From the NCBI GenBank assembly GCA_934645275.1, contig CAKUDW010000139.1, positions 1 through 5,857 on the forward strand: a stretch of 5,857 nucleotides of DNA, written 5' to 3'. This document shows positions 5,390 to 5,857 of this stretch, piece after piece. The stretch's first letter is position 1, and each line of letters starts with the position of its first letter. Under the pieces are notes generated by a model that made no database searches, had not been told where the DNA came from, and saw only the letters and a program-made list of their open reading frames with translations. Source of the DNA: an uncultured Clostridia bacterium (GTDB lineage: Bacteria; Bacillota_A; Clostridia; Christensenellales; Aristaeellaceae). Made by a program: the position numbers and the translations under genes.

Positions 5390-5857
5390 TTATTCGGCGT
5401 TGTTCTTCAGGAATTCCAGGGTCTTCTGCAGCGAAGCGATTTCAGCGAAATATGCCTTGTCGCCGTCGGACAGCGTAGCCTTGAACTCATCGAGCGTCTT
5501 TTTGCTCTGGTCGGCGTACTTGGCGATCTCGGCGTCGATTTCAGCTTCGTCGGCCTTGATGTCCTCGGCCTTCATCACGGCTTCGAGTACCAGCTGCGTC
5601 TTAACGCGCTCCTCAGCGGAGGGCTTGTACATTTCGCGCACCTGTTCACGGGTCTGGCCGGTGTACTTGAAGTAGTCGTCCAGCTTCATGCCCTGATACA
5701 TCATGCGCATTTCCATGTCGCGCAGCATGTTGTCGATCTGATCCTCGATCATCGCCTGCGGAATATCCACCTTGGCATTTTCGGAAACCTTTTCGATCAC
5801 TTCGTTTTCGAAGGCGGCCTCGGCGCGGTTGTCGGCCTGCTTTTCCAGACGCTCGCG
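5390..5857 (-). CDS. tig: Trigger factor, C-terminal part (5' end outside window)
   Basis: The reading frame is open to the right edge, giving the last 155 residues before TAA at 5392-5390. Trigger factor is the ribosome-bound chaperone and peptidyl-prolyl isomerase that meets nascent chains. The visible part is the C-terminal helical chaperone domain. It opens RERLEKQADNRAEAAFENEV, runs through VSENAKVDIPQAMIEDQIDNM, continues with YFKYTGQTREQVREMY, and then AEERVKTQLVLEAVMKAEDI. These are characteristic trigger-factor segments. It closes with SLQKTLEFLKNNAE, like the family's usual end. The ribosome-binding and isomerase domains lie outside the window. A GTG at 5800-5798 is an internal codon, not the start. 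Confidence 0.95.
   Translation of the reverse strand, partial: RERLEKQADNRAEAAFENEVIEKVSENAKVDIPQAMIEDQIDNMLRDMEMRMMYQGMKLDDYFKYTGQTREQVREMYKPSAEERVKTQLVLEAVMKAEDIKADEAEIDAEIAKYADQSKKTLDEFKATLSDGDKAYFAEIASLQKTLEFLKNNAE

Overview
The window is a stretch of bacterial chromosome whose recognisable genes all lie on the minus strand. The order tig-clpP-clpX, a DegV-family protein, fairly GC-rich coding sequence, AT-rich gene boundaries with sigma-A type promoters and AAGGAGG-type ribosome binding sites all suggest a Firmicute. A gut Clostridia relative (Oscillospirales or Christensenellales-like) is my inference; nothing here fixes the genus.

Read in the direction of transcription (high to low coordinates), the window opens inside trigger factor (tig, 5' end cut off). 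A 235-base gap follows. It holds a hairpin, a short 34-base-period direct repeat and the clpP promoter with a dyad over its -35 region. clpP and clpX come next, 3 bases apart, giving the protease chamber and unfoldase of ClpXP. Together with tig this is a protein quality-control block. A strong hairpin closes clpX. A small exported protein (likely lipoprotein, unknown function) follows, then a DegV-family lipid-binding protein with its own promoter and a textbook terminator.

The 348-base gap between degV and the next gene (1291-1638) is the most intriguing part. It holds two diverged copies of a 45-50 base unit at 68-base period, which can fold on the minus strand with paired changes between the copies. 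Further hairpins and two more terminator-like signals follow, and then an extended -10 promoter for mtlD.

mtlD (mannitol-1-phosphate 5-dehydrogenase) overlaps by 4 bases the start of an M42-family metallopeptidase that runs off the left edge. No mannitol PTS gene is visible. The most novel candidate is the tandem structured unit in the degV-mtlD gap, possibly a small RNA or a dispersed genomic repeat. The protein-coding content is otherwise conventional.
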